The translations under genes and the position numbers were made by a program. Below, one piece after another: positions 24,568-34,448 of a stretch of 64,000 bases of DNA. Source of the stretch: Eubacteriaceae bacterium (GTDB lineage Bacteria > Bacillota > Clostridia > Lachnospirales > Lachnospiraceae); contig CABIWJ010000005.1 in the NCBI GenBank assembly GCA_902362455.1, positions 124,001 to 188,000 on the forward strand, written 5' to 3'. Within the stretch, counting starts at the first letter, position 1, and the number at the start of each line of letters is the position of its first letter. The notes under the pieces were generated by a model. That model was not told the origin of the DNA. It ran no database searches and saw only the letters and a program-made list of their open reading frames with translations.

Positions 24568-24813
24568 ATGGAAACTAGAATTGCATTGATAGGGATTATC
24601 GTAGAAGACACAAATGCTGTGGAAAATGTAAACGAGATTCTACATAATTATGGCAGTTACATAATTGGCAGAATGGGAATTCCATATAGAGAGAAACAGG
24701 TGAATATTATAAGCATCGTAATAGATGCACCTAATGATGTTATCAGTTCTTTATCCGGTAAACTTGGAATGATTAAGGGAATATCAGTTAAAACTGTATA
24801 TTCTAAGAAATAA
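24568..24813 (+). CDS. TM1266-family ACT-like protein (iron-only hydrogenase system regulator type)
   Basis: An 81-residue ferredoxin-like/ACT fold protein starting METRIALIGIIVEDTNAVEN and containing YIIGRMGIPYREKQVNIISI. This matches the TM1266 family, often annotated as putative regulator of the iron-only hydrogenase system because of gene neighbourhood. No hydrogenase gene is in the window; instead an ABC uptake operon starts 45 bp downstream, so it probably regulates or belongs to that. GGAGG precedes ATG. Confidence 0.85.
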   Translation: METRIALIGIIVEDTNAVENVNEILHNYGSYIIGRMGIPYREKQVNIISIVIDAPNDVISSLSGKLGMIKGISVKTVYSKK

Positions 24814-24858
24814 TTCTAAAAATACCTTTGAAAGAAGCAGAAACAGGAGGAAGAATCA

Positions 24859-25938
24859 ATGACAAAGAGAATTTCAGCGGTTATTTTAACCTTGATGTTT
24901 GCAATGACATTATTAGCAGGCTGTGGCGGTGATAAAACTCAGAAAGAAACGACTAACAGTGTAGCCACAGGTAAAGATGATAAGGAAACAGTTAAGAATA
25001 ATGAAGATAATAAAGATAATGGAATTTCATTTACGGCAGAAGATGCAAGAGAATATAATATTGCAATGTTAAAAGGACCTACAGCAATTGGCTTTGTTAA
25101 AGCATGGGACGATAGTGCATCAACCCAGACTAATGATAATAACAAATACAAAGTTACAGTATACGGTGCCGCTGATGAGATAACAGCAGGAATTGTAAAA
25201 GGTGATATAGATATTGCCGCCGTACCCTGCAATCTTGCATCGGTATTGTATAATAAGACAAATGGTGGAATTAAAGTCGCAGCCATTAATACACTTGGTG
25301 TACTCTATATGATTTCTACATCAGATGATATTTCAACAGTAACTGGCCTTAAAGGAAAAACAATTATAACTACAGGTCAGGGAACTACACCTGAATATAC
25401 GCTTAATTATATTCTGGAGAAAAACGGTCTTAAACCGGGCGAAGATGTTAAGATAGAATACAAATCAGAGGCAACTGAAGTGGCAGCAGCTATGAGTGAA
25501 GCGACAGATGCAGTAGCAATGCTTCCACAGCCATATGTTACAACAGTTCTTGCACAGAACGAAAATATGAAAATAGTTCTGGATATGACTAAAGAGTGGG
25601 AAAAAGTTTCAGGCGGTTCACTTGTAACAGGTGTAGTAATTGTCAGAAATGAAGTCCTTGAAGAGAATAAAGCAGCATTTGACAAATTCTTAGCAGACTA
25701 TAAGGAATCAACAGAATATGTTAACAGAAATGTAGATGAAGCAGCAGCATTAGTCGAGAAATATGATATATTCAAAGCAGCTATAGCTAAGAAGGCGATT
25801 CCTTACTGTAATATCAAGTTTGAATCAGGAGATGAGATGAAATCAGATATCTCTTCTTACTTAAATGTTTTATTTGATGCAGATGCGAAAGCAGTAGGTG
25901 GAACATTACCTGATGATGCATTTTATTATGTAAACTAA
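24859..25938 (+). CDS. ABC transporter substrate-binding lipoprotein (NMT1/SsuA-like)
   Basis: A 359-residue solute-binding protein with a lipoprotein signal (LLAGC), an Asn/Asp-rich linker, and a type-2 periplasmic-binding fold: YNIAMLKGPTAIGFVKAW, AAVPCNLASVLYNK, GLKGKTIITTGQGTTPEY. This is the family of sulfonate, thiamine-precursor and related binding proteins. The substrate cannot be determined. It pairs with the fused permease/ATPase 14 bp downstream. AGGAGG precedes the ATG. Confidence 0.88.
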   Translation: MTKRISAVILTLMFAMTLLAGCGGDKTQKETTNSVATGKDDKETVKNNEDNKDNGISFTAEDAREYNIAMLKGPTAIGFVKAWDDSASTQTNDNNKYKVTVYGAADEITAGIVKGDIDIAAVPCNLASVLYNKTNGGIKVAAINTLGVLYMISTSDDISTVTGLKGKTIITTGQGTTPEYTLNYILEKNGLKPGEDVKIEYKSEATEVAAAMSEATDAVAMLPQPYVTTVLAQNENMKIVLDMTKEWEKVSGGSLVTGVVIVRNEVLEENKAAFDKFLADYKESTEYVNRNVDEAAALVEKYDIFKAAIAKKAIPYCNIKFESGDEMKSDISSYLNVLFDADAKAVGGTLPDDAFYYVN

Positions 25939-25951
25939 AATAGGAGGCCAT

Positions 25952-27400
25952 ATGAAAAGTCTGAATAATATTGTGAAAAAAATTGTCCTTACAATAACAG
26001 CAATATGTTTCTGGCTTTTTGTATGGCATTTTTTATCATTGAAAATAAACAGCAGTATATTTCTGCCATCGCCTGAGGCAACATATAAAGCATTAATAAG
26101 AATCGGTAAAAGGGCGGGCTTCTGGCAGACAATATTTAATACATTCAGTAAAATAGCAAAAGGCTTTCTGCTTGCATTAATAGCCGGAACATTTTCAGCA
26201 ATTATATCTTCATTTGTGAAAATTATTGATGTGCTCGTGTCACCATTTATGCGTTTGCTAAAGACCGTACCGGTAGCTTCGTTTATAATTCTTGCACTTT
26301 TATGGGTCAAATCAGACAAACTATCGGTATTAATTTCATTTGTAATGGTAACACCTGTGGTTTACATAAATATATTGCAGAGCTTCGATAATGTTGATAA
26401 TAATTTATTAGAAATGGCAGATATATTTAATGTAGGTCTTTTAAGAAGGCTTAGATTTATCTATGTTCCCGCATTAGTCAGTGGTTTTATGTCGGCTTGC
26501 AAGATAGGACTTGGTTTCTGCTTTAAAGCAGGAATTGCAGCAGAAATAATAGGACTGCCTTTCCAATCGATAGGCAGCGAATTATATAAATCGAAATTAT
26601 ATCTGATGACAGATGAGCTATTTGCGTGGACGGTTGTAATTGTGCTTATGAGTGTTTTTTTTGAAGGCGTATGCATATATTTATTAAATAAATTATCGTG
26701 TATTATTGAAAAAACCAATATAAGCAGAAAAGCAGAGAATGAGAATAAAGCAGATAAATCACATAAGAAAAAGGGAGAATATGAGAAATTAGAAAATAAT
26801 AATATTTTAATGATTAAGGAAATTACAAAATCATATGGAAAACAAAAGGTATTAGAAAATATTTCATTTAACTTAAACGAAAGTGAACGAATCTGCATTT
26901 ATGGCAAATCAGGAATTGGCAAGACAACGCTGCTTCGCATAATAGCAGGTCTTGAGAAAGCCGATAGCGGGAAAATTACATTTGTGGGGAAGGTGTCGAT
27001 GGTATTTCAGGAGGACCGTCTGTTAGAAAATACAGATGTGTATACGAATCTATATTGTGTGCTTGGCAGCAGATTTGATAAAGCCGAAGCTGATATGCAT
27101 CTGAAAGAAGTGGGATTAGAGGGTGTCGGTAATAAAATAGTCAGTGAATTAAGCGGGGGAATGAAGAGACGCGTAGCAATCGTAAGATGCATGATGAAGT
27201 CGTCTGAAATAATACTTCTAGACGAACCATTTAAGGGTCTGGATACAATTCTTAAAGACAATATAATCAGATATGTGGTAAAATATCTGAATGGAAGAGC
27301 TGTTATTATGGTAACACATGATATCTCAGAAGCAGAAAAAATACAGGCTGAAATTATTGAAATTAAGAATTTGGGACGGAAAAATGAGAATATTTATTAA
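25952..27400 (+). CDS. Fused ABC permease and ATP-binding protein
   Basis: A 482-residue single chain. Residues about 1-255 are a SsuC/ThiX-type permease with six membrane helices and an EAA loop near DNNLLEMADIFNVGLLRR. After a charged linker (about 260-285), residues about 290-475 are an ABC ATPase: Walker A GKSGIGKTTLLRI, signature LSGGMKRRVAI, Walker B IILLDEPFKGLD, switch His VTHD. These are separate proteins in most relatives. The Q-loop is VFQEDRLLENTD. It follows the binding protein directly and overlaps the amidase gene by 17 bases. Confidence 0.9.
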   Translation: MKSLNNIVKKIVLTITAICFWLFVWHFLSLKINSSIFLPSPEATYKALIRIGKRAGFWQTIFNTFSKIAKGFLLALIAGTFSAIISSFVKIIDVLVSPFMRLLKTVPVASFIILALLWVKSDKLSVLISFVMVTPVVYINILQSFDNVDNNLLEMADIFNVGLLRRLRFIYVPALVSGFMSACKIGLGFCFKAGIAAEIIGLPFQSIGSELYKSKLYLMTDELFAWTVVIVLMSVFFEGVCIYLLNKLSCIIEKTNISRKAENENKADKSHKKKGEYEKLENNNILMIKEITKSYGKQKVLENISFNLNESERICIYGKSGIGKTTLLRIIAGLEKADSGKITFVGKVSMVFQEDRLLENTDVYTNLYCVLGSRFDKAEADMHLKEVGLEGVGNKIVSELSGGMKRRVAIVRCMMKSSEIILLDEPFKGLDTILKDNIIRYVVKYLNGRAVIMVTHDISEAEKIQAEIIEIKNLGRKNENIY

Positions 27401-28664
27401 TCAGGTAAATAATGGTTTAAAAATTAAGACATTAATATTAAGATATATCTTAATTATTGTCATTATGTTAATCGGGCTTAACTACGGAAATAAAGTCTAT
27501 GGAGCAGACGAAAATGGAAATGTTGTAGTCGTAATTGATCCGGGACATGGTGGATTAAGAGGCGAATCGGACGATGGTGCAATAAATGGTAATATTGTAG
27601 AAAGACATATAAATATGATTGTTGCGAAGGCAATGTATGAAGAACTGTCAAAATATAATGGCATAAAAGTATATCTGACACACGATAGTGAAGATGTGTC
27701 GATGTCACTAAGGGCAAGGAGTGAATTTGCAAAGAGTGTGAATGCAGATTTTCTCTTTAGCATACATTTTAATGCATCAGAACTACATAGCAAATATGGT
27801 TCGGAAGTCTGGATTCCAAGCATCGGAAGTTACTATGTGGCGGGATATCAGTTTGCGGATATTGAGCTAAATGAACTGTCACAAATGGGGCTTCTTATAC
27901 GTGGAATCAAGACCAGAATTGGAGATGACGGTGACGAATATTACGGAATTATCAGGGAAAATGAGTGGCGTGGCATAAATGCAGTAATTATAGAGCATTG
28001 CTACGTGGATAATAAAGAGGACAGAAGATACATAGTAAATGAAAATACTGAGAATGATAATGCTGAAAATGTAAATATCGAAAATCTGGAGAAGTTTGGT
28101 AAACTTGATGCGACTGCCGTAGCAAAATATTTTGGATTAAAAAGCACCGAACTTGGTGTGGATTATTCTGACTATAAGAAATTAGATGTTGCCGAGCCAC
28201 AAGAAAGAGTATATCCTGATAATACCCCGCCTGAAAAATGCAGCATATACCTTAAATATATTGGAAATAATAGTATAACATTTTCCGTAAGTGCAAAAGA
28301 TTCGGACTCATATATAAATTATTATTCATATTCTTTAGATGGTGGTAAGACATTTTCAGAACTGAAAATCTGGAATGATAAGAGAAGTTCAGAAGATACC
28401 ATTGAGGTTACTTTATCAGATATTAATGTCGATATTGGAAATTTAATTGTGAGGGTTTATAATAGAGATGATGTGAGTTCGGACAGCAATATTATTGAAC
28501 TTAATGGAATTATGAAACAGAAAAGTGATAAAACAGACTCAGATAATAGAAGCTCTGAAGCCAAATCATTTGTTAAAGATAATAGAAATACATTTATTGG
28601 AATGGCGTTAATAGTGTGCGGAATAATTATTACATTTATATGTATGAAAAAATGCAGACGATAG
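27384..28664 (+). CDS. N-acetylmuramoyl-L-alanine amidase with C-terminal membrane anchor
   Basis: A 426-residue Amidase_3 enzyme that cleaves the bond between MurNAc and the peptide stem. Layout: signal peptide/membrane helix (about 15-35), amidase domain (about 45-245) with metal ligands in VIDPGHGG, NIVERHIN and SIHFNAS and the catalytic Glu in VIIEHCYVDN, then a possible Ig-like region (about 280-375), and a C-terminal helix FIGMALIVCGIIITFICM followed by KKCRR. The tail anchor is unusual and would hold the enzyme on the membrane. ATG 27384 has GGACGGA and lies inside the end of the ABC gene. Confidence 0.88.
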   Translation: MRIFINQVNNGLKIKTLILRYILIIVIMLIGLNYGNKVYGADENGNVVVVIDPGHGGLRGESDDGAINGNIVERHINMIVAKAMYEELSKYNGIKVYLTHDSEDVSMSLRARSEFAKSVNADFLFSIHFNASELHSKYGSEVWIPSIGSYYVAGYQFADIELNELSQMGLLIRGIKTRIGDDGDEYYGIIRENEWRGINAVIIEHCYVDNKEDRRYIVNENTENDNAENVNIENLEKFGKLDATAVAKYFGLKSTELGVDYSDYKKLDVAEPQERVYPDNTPPEKCSIYLKYIGNNSITFSVSAKDSDSYINYYSYSLDGGKTFSELKIWNDKRSSEDTIEVTLSDINVDIGNLIVRVYNRDDVSSDSNIIELNGIMKQKSDKTDSDNRSSEAKSFVKDNRNTFIGMALIVCGIIITFICMKKCRR

Positions 28665-28735
28665 ATAAAATCAAAGAATATAATGAAAGAAACGCAGTTA
28701 TTCAATGATAATATCAAAAGATTATGGAGGAAAAA

Positions 28736-29269
28736 ATGCAGTTAGTTAAAGGAAGACCTGAAAATACAGATGACAGACTTGCTAAAGAGGTTCGTGTTTA
28801 CGACCTGTTAGATAGTCTTTCAATTGAATATGAAAGAGTAGACCATGAGGCAGCGAATACAATGGAAGATTGTGAAGAAGTAGATAAAATTCTTGACGCA
28901 ACAGTTTGTAAAAATCTGTTCTTATGTAATACCCAGAAAACTAAATTTTATCTATTGATGATAGTTGGCGATAAAAAGTTTAAGACAAAGGAAATCTCAT
29001 CACAGATTAACAGTCCGAGATTATCATTTGCTTCGCCTGAATTTATGGAAAAATATTTAGACATAACGCCAGGTTCAGTCAGTGTTATGGGACTTATGAA
29101 TGACACTGATAATGCAGTAAGACTTTTGGTAGATGAAGAATTATTAGACGGCGAATATATTGGATGCCATCCATGTATTAACACATCGAGTCTGAGATTT
29201 AAGACAAAGGATTTGATTGAAAAAATTTTACCTGCAATGCATCATGATATGACTGTTGTTAAATTATAA
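28736..29269 (+). CDS. Prolyl-tRNA editing domain protein (ProX/PrdX-like)
   Basis: A 177-residue free-standing YbaK/ProRS-INS-like domain that deacylates mischarged tRNA(Pro). Visible are RVYDLLDSLSIEYERVDHEAA at the N-terminus (cut to 20 here as VYDLLDSLSIEYERVDHEAA), KNLFLCNTQKTKFYLLMI in the core, and GCHPCINTSSL near the C-terminus. The length fits ProX. GGAGG lies before ATG 28736; an ATG 12 bases earlier overlaps the ribosome site. Ala- versus Cys-specificity cannot be read. Confidence 0.88.
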   Translation: MQLVKGRPENTDDRLAKEVRVYDLLDSLSIEYERVDHEAANTMEDCEEVDKILDATVCKNLFLCNTQKTKFYLLMIVGDKKFKTKEISSQINSPRLSFASPEFMEKYLDITPGSVSVMGLMNDTDNAVRLLVDEELLDGEYIGCHPCINTSSLRFKTKDLIEKILPAMHHDMTVVKL

Positions 29270-29350
29270 AATTCGTTGATGAATAAACCAGAAAAAGACA
29301 TAAGAACAGTCAGGATGAGTTGATAAAATTACTACGGAATGGAGATTACA

Positions 29351-29860
29351 ATGGAAAAAATAAGAATATACAATGAAAATGGCGAAGATACCGGTAAGGT
29401 GGTTACAAGAGGCGAATACAAACCTGCGGATGGAGAATTTGTGTTAGCAGCAGTTATGATAGTAAGAATTGGAGAAAAAGTTCTTATTACAAAACGTGAT
29501 AAAAATAAATCGTTTGCAGGAATGTGGGAGTTCCCAGGAGGTGCAGTTCGCGCAGATGAGGACAGCAAAGAAGCAGGAATAAGAGAACTTAAGGAAGAAA
29601 CAGGCATTACTGTAGTACCTGATAAATTCAATTATCTTGGACAATTGAATATTGATGGCAGCAGCTTGCTTATGGATGTATATGATGTGGAAGCAAATCC
29701 ACATTTGAAACTTAAAGATATCAAATTACAACCTGGAGAAACAGTAGAAGCAAAGATTCTTACAGTAGATCAGATTGATGAGATGTATGACAGACTTACA
29801 CTTGCTGACCAGATGATATTTGATGAATTTGTGGTGTGTATGGACGAATATTATGAATAG
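29351..29860 (+). CDS. Nudix hydrolase
   Basis: A 169-residue Nudix protein of the type NUDIX NTP hydrolase/isopentenyl-like (starts MEKIRIYNENGEDTGKVVTR, resembling YfcD-like Nudix proteins). The Nudix box is intact: GGAVRADE...RELKEETGI, with LADQMIFDEF at the C-terminus. Substrate unknown. The start follows GGAG 8 bases upstream. It is a separate unit from the MutT-type gene at 36046. Confidence 0.85.
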   Translation: MEKIRIYNENGEDTGKVVTRGEYKPADGEFVLAAVMIVRIGEKVLITKRDKNKSFAGMWEFPGGAVRADEDSKEAGIRELKEETGITVVPDKFNYLGQLNIDGSSLLMDVYDVEANPHLKLKDIKLQPGETVEAKILTVDQIDEMYDRLTLADQMIFDEFVVCMDEYYE

Positions 29861-29885
29861 GAATTTAAGAATAGTTAGTTATGAA

Positions 29886-30086
29886 ATAATAAGTTTAAAT
29901 AGTAAATTAGAAATAGTAAGTTATAAATGGTAAATTAGAAATAGTAAGTTATAAATAATAAGTTAGAAAAGTTATTGGCATAGTATTTATATAAGTAACA
30001 GAATGGAAATATTGAATAATATAATGTTATGAAGAAGAGTGAACTTTATAAAGCCAGGAGAAGAATGAGCTTTATAAAGTCAGGAG
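29886..30086. repeat. AT-rich degenerate tandem repeats and duplicated ribosome-site segment
   Basis: From about 29886 to 29968 units like AAATAGTAAATTAG and AAATAGTAAGTTAT alternate several times. At about 30040-30086 a segment GARCTTTATAAAGYCAGGAG occurs twice, so two AGGAG ribosome-like sites precede the ZIP gene. The whole looks like replication slippage in a non-coding spacer. Confidence 0.7.
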
Positions 30087-30092
30087 GTTTGA

Positions 30093-30872
30093 ATGATAGA
30101 TATTATTATTGGTATTCTTATACCATTTATAGGAACAACATTAGGTGCAGCATGTGTGTTCTTCCTTAAAGATCAGATAAGACCGAAGATTCAAAAGGCA
30201 TTATTAGGCTTTGCATCAGGAGTAATGGTGGCGGCATCGGTATGGTCGCTCATTATACCAGCAATCGATATGTCATCATCAATGAAACGACTTGCATTTA
30301 TACCAGCTTGTACAGGACTTGCACTTGGTATGGCATTTTTATTAATAATGGATAGAATTATCCCTCATTTACATATGGGTTCAGATGAACCTGAGGGTAT
30401 TAAAGCGAATTTAAAAAAAACGACAATGCTTGTCTTTGCAGTAACACTTCATAATATACCAGAGGGTATGGCAGTTGGTGTAGCTTTCGCAGGATTTGCA
30501 TCTGGGGACAAAGCGATATCATTTGCGGGCGCAATTGCACTTTCTATTGGTATTGCAATACAGAATTTCCCGGAGGGAGCAATTATTTCATTACCACTTA
30601 AAGCGGATGGCAATGGCAAATTCAAGGCGTTTTTATACGGAACATTATCTGGAATAGTTGAGCCTATTGCGGCATTTATAACCGTAGCCTTTGCAAATGT
30701 CCTGACACCGATTTTACCGTATGTATTATCATTTGCGGCCGGAGCAATGTTATATGTTGTAGTCGAGGAACTGATTCCGGAGGTATCAGAGGGCGAACAT
30801 TCCAATATCGGAACGATTGGCTTTGGGATTGGATTTATTGTAATGATGGTGTTAGATGTGGCATTGGGGTAG
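30093..30872 (+). CDS. ZIP-family divalent metal transporter
   Basis: A 259-residue, eight-helix ZIP transporter for zinc or another divalent metal. Metal-site motifs are HNIPEGMAVGVAFAG in helix 4 (HNIPEG) and QNFPEGAIISLPL in helix 5, and VVEELIPE in the last third. A short His loop IIPHLHMGSDEP is present. AGGAGG precedes the ATG. Stand-alone gene. Confidence 0.93.
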   Translation: MIDIIIGILIPFIGTTLGAACVFFLKDQIRPKIQKALLGFASGVMVAASVWSLIIPAIDMSSSMKRLAFIPACTGLALGMAFLLIMDRIIPHLHMGSDEPEGIKANLKKTTMLVFAVTLHNIPEGMAVGVAFAGFASGDKAISFAGAIALSIGIAIQNFPEGAIISLPLKADGNGKFKAFLYGTLSGIVEPIAAFITVAFANVLTPILPYVLSFAAGAMLYVVVEELIPEVSEGEHSNIGTIGFGIGFIVMMVLDVALG

Positions 30873-31037
30873 GGAATAGGCAAGTTAGGTAGAATAATTA
30901 GATTTGAGATAGAGTTGAACAGAAGTTATATGATAGCGAAAGAGACTAGGGGCTTTGGAGTCCCTGTGAGAGAATGATAGATATGTGTAGTTCAATGTAG
31001 AAAAACAATATGATTGTAGAAAAATGGAGAATGGCAA

Positions 31038-33974
31038 ATGATAATAAGTGAAAATGACAAAATACAAGATATAATAAGTGGCTTGGAAACAGCATATATT
31101 GATAGCAATATTAATTCAAATTTAGCATATAGACCAGAATTTATTTCAAATGATTATAAAAAGGGGAAAAAGGTTCTTGTGTCTATTGAAAATGAACTGC
31201 GTAAGTGTGATGAATTTTCAATAAGTGTTGCGTTTATAACTATGAGTGGAATAACTCCTTTGTTGCAAATTTTAAAGGAATTAGAAGAAAAGAATATTCC
31301 AGGTAAAATATTAACTACAAATTATCTGAACTTTAGTGAACCAGAAGCATTATCTAAATTATCTGAATTAAAAAATATTGAGCTTAAAATGTTTTGTACA
31401 AATGATACAACAGGTGGTTTTCATACAAAGGGATATATATTTAGAGAACAGGAAATATATAAAATTATAATTGGAAGTTCTAATATGACATTAAGTGCCA
31501 TTACTAAAAATCGTGAATGGAATACAAAAATTGTATCAACATCACAAGGAAAAATGGCAAATGAAATATTAGAAGAATTTAATACATTATGGAATGATGA
31601 ACATTCAATTGAGTATAATGAATTCATTGAGCAGTATAGAGTAAATTATGAAATAATTAAAAAGCAGAAGAGTATTGCAAATAAGGGAAAAATAACATCT
31701 ATTGAGAATTATAAATTAAAGCCTAATAAAATGCAGATTGAGTTTATTACCAACTTAAAGAATTTAATGGCTAAAAAATGTGATAGGGCTTTGTTGATAT
31801 CAGCAACAGGTACAGGAAAAACTTATGCTTCGGCATTTGCTATGCGTGAATTAGGCTTTAAAAAAGTTCTATTTCTAGTACATAGAGAACAGATTCTTAA
31901 ACAGGCACAAGCCTCATATAAAAAGGTTTTACCTTCTGATATCTCTACGGGATTACTTTCAGGTAATTATAAGGAAATAGAAGCAGATTATTTGTTTTCA
32001 ACGATTCAAACTATGAGCCGTTCAAATATGTTAGAGAATTTTGAAAGAGATAGATTTGAGTGTATTATAATTGATGAAACGCATAAAGCTGGTGCAGAGA
32101 GCTATCATAAAATTATTAATTATTTTAAACCGAAACTTCTGCTAGGAATGACAGCTAGTCCGGAGAGAACAGATGGGTTTGATATATATAAATTATTTGA
32201 CCATAATATTGCAAGTGAAATAAGATTACAAGATGCGTTGAAGGAAGATTTATTATGTCCATTTCATTATTTTGGAATATCCGATTTAGAAGTGGATGGA
32301 AAGACTATTGATGATAATTCTGATTTTAGTTTTCTGGCAAATGAAGCAAGGGTAGATCATATCATAAAGCAGGCAGAATATTACGGACATGATGGAGATA
32401 GAGTAAAAGGATTAATATTTTGTAGTAGAAATGAGGAGGCGAAGGAACTATCTAAGGAATTTAATAAGAGAGGATATAATACAGTTGCACTTTCAGGTTC
32501 AAATACACAGGATGAAAGAGAAGAAGCTATACAAAGACTTGAGATGGATTGCGGTAATATGAGTTCAAATGCGGAGAAAACATTAGATTATATTTTTACT
32601 GTGGATATCTTTAATGAAGGTGTTGATATTCCGGAAGTTAATCAGATAATTATGTTAAGACCAACTATATCGGCAATTGTATTTGTGCAGCAGTTAGGAC
32701 GTGGTCTTAGAAAATCTGATAATAAAGAATATGTAGTAGTCTTAGACTTTATTGGCAATTATAATAATAATTTTCTTATTCCAATAGCATTATCAGGAGA
32801 TAGAACTTATAACAAAGATACAGTTAGAAAATATATTCGTGAGGGTTCAAGAATTATACCAGGTTGTTCTACAATTCATTTTGAAGAAATAACTAAGAAA
32901 AAAATATTTGAATCTATAGATAGAATGACAACGACTAAACGAATGCTTACGGATAAGTATAATCAGGTTAAATATAAACTTGGAAGGATACCAACTATTT
33001 TGGATTTTTATAAATTAGGTGAAATTGAGCCTATGCTTTTTATTAATTATGCTAAAACCTATGATAATTTTCTTAGAATGGTAGATAAAGATTATAAAAT
33101 AACATTTTCACTAAAAGAAGAGCAGATATTGGCATTTATTTCTGCACTTATAATAGATGGTAAGAGGCCACATGAATTGCTTATGCTTAAAATGATGATT
33201 GAAGACAGAATTATAAATGAAGATTCATTTAAGAATGAGCTTGAAAAAATTGGTGAAAAATATAAGGCAGTTGATTATAATTCGGCTAAACGAATATTGA
33301 ATATGGAGTTTATAGCAGGTGCTGATATAAAAAAATATTCAGATATCGAATTGATTTCTGATGAAAAATCAGCTAAGGATATGTTTATGCGTTCAATTAG
33401 CTTTTGGAATAAACTTAAACATGTGGAATTTAGAAGAGAATTAAACAACTTAATCGAATACGGAATGTTAAGATATAAAGATTTATATTCGGAACATGAT
33501 GACAATAATATGGTATTGTATCAGAAGTATTCAAGAAAAGATGTTTGTCGTCTTATGAACTGGGATAAAGATGAGAGTTCTACAATGTATGGATATAGAA
33601 TTAAACATAATACTTGTCCTATATTTGTTACATATGAAAAGAAAAGTGATATTTCAGATAGTACAAAATATGAAGATGAATTTATAAATAATCAGATATT
33701 TAGTTGGATGACTAGAAATGGTGTGTCATTAAATAGCAGAGAAAGTGAAGATATAATAAATTATAAGCAAACAGGTTTGAAAATATGTTTATTTATTAAG
33801 AAAAGCGATGGTGAAGGTACCGATTTTTATTATATGGGTGAAGTCGAGCCAATTAAATGGAATGAGACAACTATAAGAAACAATAAGGGAAAAAAATTGC
33901 CAATAGTTAATTTTATTTTTAGACTTAAACATAGTGTAAGAGATGACATATATGAGTACATTGTAAATGGTTAA
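31038..33974 (+). CDS. PLD-nuclease/SF2 helicase/DUF3427 protein
   Basis: A 978-residue multi-domain protein. N-terminal PLD-like domain (about 40-200) shows FHTKGYIF and IIIGSSNMTLS, an HxK-type nuclease motif. The SF2 helicase (about 230-600) has Walker A SATGTGKTYASAF, DEAH-type box IIDETHKAG, motif III GMTASPERTDGFD, and motif VI QQLGRGLRKSD. The C-terminal DUF3427 region follows (about 650-970). The architecture is typical of accessory DNA-processing or defence genes. It is 2.0 kb from a MutT-type Nudix gene, separated by an inserted IS. No classifier can be run here, so the defence role is inference. Confidence 0.88.
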   Translation: MIISENDKIQDIISGLETAYIDSNINSNLAYRPEFISNDYKKGKKVLVSIENELRKCDEFSISVAFITMSGITPLLQILKELEEKNIPGKILTTNYLNFSEPEALSKLSELKNIELKMFCTNDTTGGFHTKGYIFREQEIYKIIIGSSNMTLSAITKNREWNTKIVSTSQGKMANEILEEFNTLWNDEHSIEYNEFIEQYRVNYEIIKKQKSIANKGKITSIENYKLKPNKMQIEFITNLKNLMAKKCDRALLISATGTGKTYASAFAMRELGFKKVLFLVHREQILKQAQASYKKVLPSDISTGLLSGNYKEIEADYLFSTIQTMSRSNMLENFERDRFECIIIDETHKAGAESYHKIINYFKPKLLLGMTASPERTDGFDIYKLFDHNIASEIRLQDALKEDLLCPFHYFGISDLEVDGKTIDDNSDFSFLANEARVDHIIKQAEYYGHDGDRVKGLIFCSRNEEAKELSKEFNKRGYNTVALSGSNTQDEREEAIQRLEMDCGNMSSNAEKTLDYIFTVDIFNEGVDIPEVNQIIMLRPTISAIVFVQQLGRGLRKSDNKEYVVVLDFIGNYNNNFLIPIALSGDRTYNKDTVRKYIREGSRIIPGCSTIHFEEITKKKIFESIDRMTTTKRMLTDKYNQVKYKLGRIPTILDFYKLGEIEPMLFINYAKTYDNFLRMVDKDYKITFSLKEEQILAFISALIIDGKRPHELLMLKMMIEDRIINEDSFKNELEKIGEKYKAVDYNSAKRILNMEFIAGADIKKYSDIELISDEKSAKDMFMRSISFWNKLKHVEFRRELNNLIEYGMLRYKDLYSEHDDNNMVLYQKYSRKDVCRLMNWDKDESSTMYGYRIKHNTCPIFVTYEKKSDISDSTKYEDEFINNQIFSWMTRNGVSLNSRESEDIINYKQTGLKICLFIKKSDGEGTDFYYMGEVEPIKWNETTIRNNKGKKLPIVNFIFRLKHSVRDDIYEYIVNG

Positions 33975-34274
33975 TTACTATTAATATAAGAATTTTTGGC
34001 ATAGAATAATTTTCATTGAAGGTCAAATGAAAAACTAAATTCCAGTTCAAGTTGATTTGGCCTCGTATTTTCGATTTTGAGCAACTTTTTTGAAGATACC
34101 CTATACAAAAGTACCTTGAAAAGTGCTATAATTCGTTGTACCAAGTCTGTTTGTTTGCATGGCAAACAGACAGTTGGAGAAAATTGGGCAAAAATAAATT
34201 CCACCTGTCTCGGAGAAAATTTTGATGAGTTTTGGTGGTTATCTATCTGCTCTTGTGTTTAAGATTTGAGTGTT

Positions 34275-34448
34275 TTATATGAGACCATGCTCCATTAAGA
34301 TGTCAGCATAGTCTTCATAGGCCTTTTGCCAGACATCAAGTTCTTCATTTAATGATGCTATTTTATATTCCAAATATTCGATATCTCTTTGGACTTCTAA
34401 GTATTTATCCAGGAAAATGTCGTATGGAATAGTAAGATTATTGTTCAT
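34275..34448 (-). CDS. Small IS-encoded accessory ORF
   Basis: A 57-residue protein starting MNNNLTIPYDIFLDKYLEVQ with a predicted coiled-coil helix (EYLEYKIASLNEELDVWQKA). It overlaps the transposase gene's 3' end by 11 bases and has GAGAG before its ATG, so it is probably co-translated with the transposase. Function unknown; such overlaps suggest a passenger or regulatory protein. Confidence 0.55.
   Translation of the reverse strand: MNNNLTIPYDIFLDKYLEVQRDIEYLEYKIASLNEELDVWQKAYEDYADILMEHGLI

Noticed and set aside
29886..29968. CRISPR-like or iteron array
   Set aside because: Units are too short, degenerate and AT-only, with no unique spacers or nearby cas or rep genes.
30885..31067. Minus-strand 60-codon frame before the helicase gene
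   Set aside because: No ribosome site; overlaps the helicase start region.
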